Of a stretch of 64,000 bases of DNA, positions 59,501-64,000 are shown piece by piece. Position numbers and translations under genes: made by a program. The DNA is from Lingula anatina (taxonomy: Eukaryota > Brachiopoda > Lingulata > Lingulida > Lingulidae), in the NCBI RefSeq assembly GCF_001039355.2, contig NW_019775701.1, positions 116,056 to 180,055 of the forward strand, given 5' to 3'. Numbering within the stretch: the stretch's first letter is position 1; the number at the start of each line of letters is the position of its first letter. A model generated the notes under the pieces. The model had not been told where the DNA came from. It searched no databases and worked only from the letters and a program-made list of their open reading frames with translations.

Positions 59501-61811
59501 TATTATTACCTGTGTTGTTCCTTCTCCATCTCGTCTCTCTCTCCTTCCATCCTTTTTCTTTCTTCCTGCATCCCTTCCAGCAAGCGAGTTACCTCCCCAA
59601 GCTGTTCCTGGAACCCCCCACTGGAAGTCTGGAACAGAGCGAAATCCTTGCCAAGCTGTTCCTTTTCAGCCTTCACTTTCTGAAGAGCCTGTGCATAGTC
59701 TTCGAGTTCTTCACATTTCTTCGTCACCTAAAAAATAAGCAATATTTTCATATTTTTCACAAATGTTTGTGTGAAATTTTTTCAACATTCCTAATGACAT
59801 GAAAAAAAGATAGATAGAAAGCAATATGCCTACATCTTAACTCCTTGGAAATAAATTTGTTAGGATAAAAGTGGCTGGGAGATGAAATGATGTTATACAG
59901 AGGGAAAATACTGTAAAATAGCCCATAATAATACATGTTCTGGTATTCTCAACTGCAAAGAATGGCCCATATCAATAGATGAACTAGAAAGTTTTCACAC
60001 CTGATCTTGCAAAGCGTCTCTCTCAGCCTTAAGGGGTTCTGCTGCTGCTGTCAACTGTGCAAGCTGTTCCTTCAGTGCTGAACTTTCTGCACCCTCTGTA
60101 GTCAGCCTGGCTATCTCCGCAGTCTTTGCCTGAAATTTACACAAAGACAACTTTCATAAAGTGCATTCAGAACAGGGCACTACCAGATCATGGCAGACCC
60201 ACCGGAATGCTTGTTGCATAATCCCTGGGGTATTCTATTTAGTGCCGAATTGGGGAATTGAGCAGCAAGCTTTTTAATGGGTCCACATATTTGATCCGCC
60301 GTTATAACGCCAACGGTGATTTTCATAATGAAAGGACTGATACAACTAAACTGTTAATGCCTTATTTCTTTTCAAGCCTATGGTTGGGAGGACAAAATGG
60401 TCTTTCACTAACTATTGAGTTTACAAGAAAATTATCTGACTGTTTTACGCAAACTAAGTAGAACCCAATTATCTTTTATTAAGTTTTGTCTTTTGCATGT
60501 ACACGTAAAATCAATTAGAAAATGTTCATCTCACCTTGAGCTCTTCCTGCAACTCCTCTATTTGGCGCTGTACTTCCTCCTTCTCAGCCCCCATCTTTTC
60601 CAGCCTCTGTTTCAACTCTTCCCTGTCGCCATCTCCCTGCTGCTTTATCACCTTCAGAGAGTTCAGGACCTCATCTCTGGCATTGGACAGGACAGCTACC
60701 TGGTCCTTAAGGTCCTGGAATACATATATACATATATTCATATATACCACATTAATTAAATATTATAGGTCTATTTGTTTATAGCCCTGGTCCTTCAGAT
60801 CCTGGAGTATGTATACTATCACACTGATTTAAATATTATATATCTATTTGTTTACAGTCCCAATCCTTCAGATCCTGGAATACATCCTGTTATCACACTA
60901 ATGAAATATTATTTATCTATTTGTTAATATTGATGGAAAAAAAACACCTGCAGGTGGATATTTACAGTTTACAGTACAGTAAACTCAAATATCCTGGGAC
61001 CAGATAATTTGTCCAAGTTACATGTATGAGGTAGGAAATATTCATAATCATATCAATTTCAGCTCATACCAATGAAAAAAACCTGAAGTACATAAAGGAA
61101 AATTGAGTTATAAGGTACCTCAGGTAAATGGCCTTTGCTGGGCCCCACTAACCAAAAAAATCTTGAGTAAGTTTTTTAACTAAAACTTAAGATTATTTTG
61201 TGAAATGAAGCTCTGGCAGTTTCTGCTTTGTTGATTTTCAACCTCTGGTGGTAGATTTAGTATGACACAGTTGGGAGTCAAATAAATCAAAATACCCAAT
61301 ATAAAATAAAACACCTGACATTTGCACAGTTATTCCATCACCACATGTCAATCAAATTTAAAAAAAAAGAAAGAAAGAAACCCCATCCACTTCTTTCTTA
61401 ACCTTGACCAAATTAAACAAACTAAACACAGACTCGTGCTAACCTGGTTCTCTTTCTCTAGCATTTCCACTTTTTCTTGCTGCAGTTTCAAAACAATGAC
61501 ATCAAAAATTCAGAAGGAAGTACTTCTTTTAATTGATAAAATTAACGAAAATATTTTATTGGATATCATCATCATGATAAATATCTCACATTGACCTTAA
61601 TAATAAGAATTACATTTAATTTATCTATATCAATACTCATCAAATGCTTCAACTTTTTTCACAGCAGCATCATATCAATTTTATTCACCCAGAAAACATT
61701 CAATACCTGGTTTTCCTTCATAATCTTATTCTGCTCTTCTTGCATGAACTGAAACGATGAGGTCAGTGTTTCATCCTTCATCTTCATACACTCCAGCTGT
61801 TCTTCCATCTC
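46819..61811 (-). CDS. GCC2: GCC2 / GCC185, GRIP-domain trans-Golgi golgin (5' partial)
   Basis: 26 coding exons from 61,707-61,811 down to 46,819-46,898 join in phase into 2,044 residues ending in TAA; the start is outside the window. Nearly the whole product is heptad-rich coiled coil with many Glu, Lys and Gln. The C-terminal third follows vertebrate GCC2: KLKQLLVKTKKDLAEARKL, YEGYKVRVHSVLKQQRSKS, LVDQLKTKLQET, then the GRIP domain (about residues 1,930-2,005) with DEIRRLERNQERENAISNLE and YLKNIVLKFVTLK, and the end GWGSYLHRWSGGLV. GCC185 tethers endosome-derived carriers at the trans-Golgi network, binds Rab/Arl GTPases and helps recycle mannose-6-phosphate receptors. The partial product is already longer than human GCC2 (about 1,680, from memory). 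Use one copy only of the exon at 48,310 or 48,917. Confidence 0.95.
47828..47875 (+). repeat. (TC)n microsatellite
   Basis: TC array beginning 13 bases downstream of the donor of the 47,888 exon, inside a GCC2 intron. Confidence 0.95.
48165..48526 (+). repeat. Allelic duplication D, copy 1, with a GCC2 exon
   Basis: Matches 48,771-49,133 with almost no change. It includes GCC2 exon 48,310-48,385 (FEQLLTTPMDDTK). Using both copies would insert 76 bases and shift the frame, so only one can be real in a given transcript. Confidence 0.92.
48310..48385 (-). CDS. GCC2: GCC2 exon (FEQLLTTPMDDTK), copy 1
   Basis: 76 bases, TQKIPSGSSLVPFEQLLTTP and on; equivalent to the YTQSLEQLLNSP region of vertebrate GCC2. 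Confidence 0.9.
48527..48770. promoter_or_regulatory. Unmatched CpG-richer segment with three CCAAT boxes, ending at a single N
   Basis: Present only before the N at 48,770. CCAAT occurs at about 48,637, 48,675 and 48,721, all in plus orientation, amid GCCGCCCGCC and CGCGAAC. It could be a displaced promoter fragment, an allele-specific insertion or a chimeric contig end. No transcript start is evident. Confidence 0.3.
48771..49133 (+). repeat. Allelic duplication D, copy 2, with a GCC2 exon
   Basis: Starts directly after the N and continues into upstream GCC2 intron, so it is contiguous with exon 49,171-49,203. Confidence 0.92.
48917..48992 (-). CDS. GCC2: GCC2 exon (FEQLLTTPMDDTK), copy 2
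   Basis: Identical in sequence to 48,310-48,385, with intact splice sites. Confidence 0.9.
49171..51782 (-). CDS. GCC2: GCC2 exons, C-terminal coiled-coil part
   Basis: Six exons: 51,709-51,782, 51,319-51,372, 50,918-51,040, 50,418-50,520, 49,666-49,890 and the 33-base 49,171-49,203. They read VRVHSVLKQQRSKSVDV, LEHLVDQLKTKLQET, ENLQTIQNEYDILQEDHDRL, LSWQNENLSHTFK and DQIKSLQEDHHRQVEMFQKQ in the order seen in vertebrate GCC2. The linker after that (residues with RSADQDRSTPEQPHP) is probably unstructured. Confidence 0.94.
49405..49571. mobile_element. 167-base TIR element (CAGGCCCGTAGCC family) in a GCC2 intron
   Basis: Ends CAGGCCCGTAGCCAG and CTGGATACGGGCCTG, flanked by the five-base duplication CTTAC. 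Shares the GGTCCACT pair and GAACC core with 41,076-41,243. Confidence 0.92.
52169..55562 (-). CDS. GCC2: GCC2 exons, middle coiled-coil part
   Basis: Nine exons: 55,419-55,562, 55,117-55,247, 54,606-54,771, 54,194-54,301, 53,735-53,860, 53,319-53,481, 52,917-53,017, 52,666-52,743 and 52,169-52,348. All are open through, with matching phases. Landmarks are FKILAVKGKKETAELKKQ, LEKKLAETQAAVKS, KQLLVKTKKDLAEARKL and LEARVQSLQDELNTTRGQ. Predicted to be continuous coiled coil. Exons 55,419 to 53,735 have allelic copies after 62,016. Confidence 0.93.
53487..53556 (+). repeat. (AT)n(AG)n compound microsatellite
   Basis: Lies just upstream (minus sense) of the acceptor of exon 53,319-53,481. The same AG array opens the second allele right after the N at 62,016, so it is where the assembly broke. 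Confidence 0.95.
55953..59115 (-). CDS. GCC2: GCC2 giant coiled-coil exon (3,163 bases)
   Basis: A single exon of 1,054 codons, starting in phase after EQHR as LQDWIQRDQSEIKELKSK and ending EVEIQQRAE before the donor GTAAGTAG. It is uninterrupted coiled coil with very high Glu/Lys/Gln/Leu, apart from a Gly/Pro/Ser/Asp-rich break at about residues 360-400 of the exon (EGERPETLRD, DEGDGSEEPQPEGST), which may act as a hinge. Vertebrate GCC2 also has one very long central exon (from memory). Confidence 0.95.
59510..61811 (-). CDS. GCC2: GCC2 exons upstream of the giant exon
   Basis: Five exons, all phase 0 at their starts: 61,707-61,811 (MEEQLECMKMKDETLTSSF), 61,444-61,479 (QEKVEMLEKENQ), 60,535-60,714 (DLKDQVAVLSNARDEVLNSL), 60,001-60,129 (AKTAEIARLTTEGAESSALK) and 59,510-59,727 (VTKKCEELEDYAQALQKVKA). 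Coiled coil throughout. Further upstream exons are cut off by the junction at 62,016. Confidence 0.88.
60157..60300 (+). mobile_element. MITE remnant (CATTCAGAACAG family) in a GCC2 intron
   Basis: Begins GTGCATTCAGAACAGGGC and contains TTGTTGCATAATCCC and GAGCAGCAAGC; resembles 13,363-13,515. Its right end is missing or diverged. Confidence 0.55.
60700..60930 (+). repeat. Triplicated intron-exon border
   Basis: Three imperfect 73-87-base units, each with a CCTTMAGRTCCTGGA phrase and TATCTATTTGTT. The first phrase is the true 5' edge of GCC2 exon 60,535-60,714; those near 60,785 and 60,858 copy that edge without a usable donor. Confidence 0.75.
60931..61443. other. GCC2 intron
   Basis: No exon or known element recognised; short A-rich runs only. 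Confidence 0.6.
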
Positions 61812-62016
61812 CTGCAAAGAAATAAACCACCATACAGAATGCTGTTCTGATGAGAGGCTGCATTTGTTAACAACAATAACATTTTATTTTACATTTTTAA
61901 AAATTTTGGGTTCCAACATCTTGGTCACTGTCTCTCGAGTCTTATTTTTTTGTCAATGAACATTTTGCTCATGGCTTTCCCTAGATACCCGCCTAACTGT
62001 CATTTAGACGACTCCN
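61812..62016. other. GCC2 intron ending at the single-N junction
   Basis: Intron sequence to 62,015, one N at 62,016, then a jump back to sequence allelic to about 53,506. Confidence 0.85.

Positions 62017-62071
<55 letters not shown>
62017..62071 (+). repeat. (AG)n microsatellite at the contig start
   Basis: About 27 AG units, allelic to the array ending at 53,556. Confidence 0.95.
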
Positions 62072-62074
<3 letters not shown>

Positions 62075-62250
62075 GTAAACATATCTGCTGCAAGGTTCAA
62101 TGAGATATTTGTTAACTACTTGCAATTATATCCTTTAAGTTACAATTGCATAAAACAGTGGGTTTTACAACTTACAAAATACCAATCTGAATGCAGTTGT
62201 AGGAAATAAGCAGTCTGATAAGCCATGTGTCTTAGAAATTAATCATTTAC

Positions 62251-64000
62251 CCTGACTGCGTCCTGTAGCCGCTGTTTGTTGTTGTCTAGTTCAGTTTGCA
62301 ACTTTTGCAGTTCTGCTTTGTGCTTTTCTTTTTCCTCTTCACTTTCTCTCTGTTGTTCTGCTAGCTTTTCCATCAACTTAAAAAGAAAAGCACAATTCAA
62401 AATGTAACCTAATTAAATATTTTGTTTTTACTTTTCTATTTAAAATGTTAGTTAATTAAATATTTTAATTCCATCTTTCAATGTCAGTACAATATGCACT
62501 TATTAGCAAATGTATCATAATAACAACACATCTCCTTCGTGCGACATCATTACCAACATAAACTCCAGTTTCATTATACAGTTTGCAATTTTTATTCTAT
62601 GCATCTTCCTTTAACTGGACAATTGCAGAAGTGGTGGAACAATTTCTCAAATTATTGGTCTAAAGCATATAAAATTCAACTTGAACTGTGATTAAACAAC
62701 ATCGCACACCTGTTGCTTTTCTTGCACAATCTCGTCTGTCATCATCCTCTCAGCGTTCCTATTCTTATTTAACTCTTTCAGCTCATTGGACATGTCAGTG
62801 ATTTGAGCATCAAGCCCCTGAAAGAAGTAAAATTTTGTGGTAAATATTACTCCAAAGAACCAGAGCATTGTTCCCTCTACAAGTACCAGCAATATATACA
62901 AACTGTATATAAATATATTCATTTCAAGTTATCTTTTACAATTAATCAATTATTTTATTCATCATATCATAAACAGATGTTATGAATTCATGACATAAAT
63001 GTGAAATCTTTTAATTAACTGCAAATGACTGATGCAATTTCCTCCCGACTTGTTATTTTTCCAATATTTTCTTCATTTCAATCTCTTTCCTTAAAGCAGA
63101 CGTTCCCCCCATCCATCTTACCTTCTTGTCATCCACCAGTCTCTCTATCTCCTTGTTCAGTCTCTCCTTCTCCTCCTTGGTGTCCGCCACTGTGGCTTTC
63201 AGCTCTGTGAGTTCGCCTATGGTGGTCTCCAGGTCCTTGGCGTGGGCTGTGGACCTCTCCTGCTCTTTGTCATACAGGGCACTCAATCTGGGAAGAGGGG
63301 TTGTAAATAATTTATGAGGATTACAGATATTGGGTAAAAATTGTTGAAATGTTGATTTGTTTTTCTTTGCTTTTCTTTCCATTTAAAACAAATTACATGG
63401 ATAATACAAATTGGGAAAAGAATGCTGAATTTTTTTTTTTTTTTTTTCTTTGTGTGTGTGTGTGCGTGCATGCAGAATCCATTAATTGGCCAAGCAAAGA
63501 AGTTCTATTTAAGTGACTATCATATATGACAGTCAGGCTATTAAAGTGTCTATCTCTCTCTAAGCTTACCAGTACAAACTGTGCCACTAATGTATAAAGC
63601 CCAATGTGAAAAAGGCCTAATACACACCTCTCGCATTCAGCCTTCAGTTTGTCCACTTCTTCAGCAATCCCAGCATGCTCCTGTGCCCGTATCACTTGCT
63701 GTTCTAACTCCGCCTTCTCTGCCTGAAGACTGGTTGTCTTGGAGTTCAAATCATCAACCTGTTGACAAAAGTTTTTGTCTTGCATGAGAGGTATTTTTAT
63801 ATCAGATTAAACTGAATTTCTACCTCCTGTCAAATTCTTTGTTCGGATAATTCAATTGCAAACAATTCACAAAGGATAAGAAAAGGGCATCTTCTAATTA
63901 GTCTTTTCATCATACATAATTAATCTTACTTGTTTCTTCAGTTCAGCAGTCTCTTTCTTCCCTTTGACAGCCAAGATTTTGAACTTGTTGGACTTCTCTT
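62251..64000 (-). CDS. GCC2: GCC2 internal exons, second allele copy (partial)
   Basis: Copies of five exons: 62,251-62,376, 62,710-62,817, 63,122-63,287, 63,628-63,758 and 63,930 to the window edge, matching 53,735 to 55,489. Splice sites are intact. Two amino-acid differences are visible: Leu to Met in ITDLSNELK and Asn to Asp in ATVANTKEE. Intron substitutions and poly(T) lengths differ more. It should not be counted as a second gene. Confidence 0.9.

Overview
The window is animal nuclear DNA, most likely from a non-model and highly heterozygous marine-type invertebrate. It is AT-rich, with many short exons bounded by GT/AG sites, long introns, microsatellites, minisatellites and non-autonomous DNA transposons (MITEs). 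No species can be named from the sequence. It is a draft assembly: there is one 697-base N gap (18,925-19,621) and five isolated single Ns (10,044; 27,154; 41,842; 48,770; 62,016). At every single N, the sequence to the right repeats sequence already seen to the left, with about 1-3 % substitutions plus indels and transposon presence/absence differences. I read these as alleles of one locus laid end to end by the assembler, not as true tandem duplications.

Three genes can be read, all on the minus strand and all head to tail, so transcription runs from high to low coordinates. (1) GCC2/GCC185, a trans-Golgi GRIP-domain golgin: 26 phase-consistent coding exons from 61,811 to the stop at 46,819 give 2,044 residues, and the 5' end lies outside the window. 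A second allelic copy of five internal exons follows the N at 62,016. (2) AMMECR1, complete: five coding exons from ATG 44,556 to TGA 34,117 give 235 residues. (3) An unrecognised gene ('gene X'): phase-consistent exons from ATG 33,695 to a stop at 16,317 give about 324-359 residues, with exons 2-5 present twice because of the allelic duplication.

Region by region: 1-16,300 has no gene I can support; it holds a 550-base inverted-repeat element, a 2.9-kb allelic duplication (6,918-9,834 / 10,045-12,929) and a cluster of abutting MITEs (12,862-13,515). 16,300-33,700 is gene X, with a 6-kb allelic duplication (20,535-27,153 / 27,179-33,262). 33,900-44,560 is AMMECR1, whose 7.2-kb first intron carries another allelic duplication (39,512-41,746 / 41,844-43,886). 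44,560-46,820 is intergenic. 46,820-64,000 is GCC2.

The genes do not form an evident pathway. GCC2 works in endosome-to-Golgi tethering, AMMECR1 is a conserved protein of unclear biochemistry, and gene X is unknown. I found no new defence, mobile or biosynthetic system. The most interesting signals are (a) paired alleles that show filled and empty transposon sites directly, including one MITE inside a possible coding micro-exon of gene X, and (b) a MITE family with TTA/TAA target duplications in at least seven copies. All matches to known proteins are from memory of those families; no search was run.
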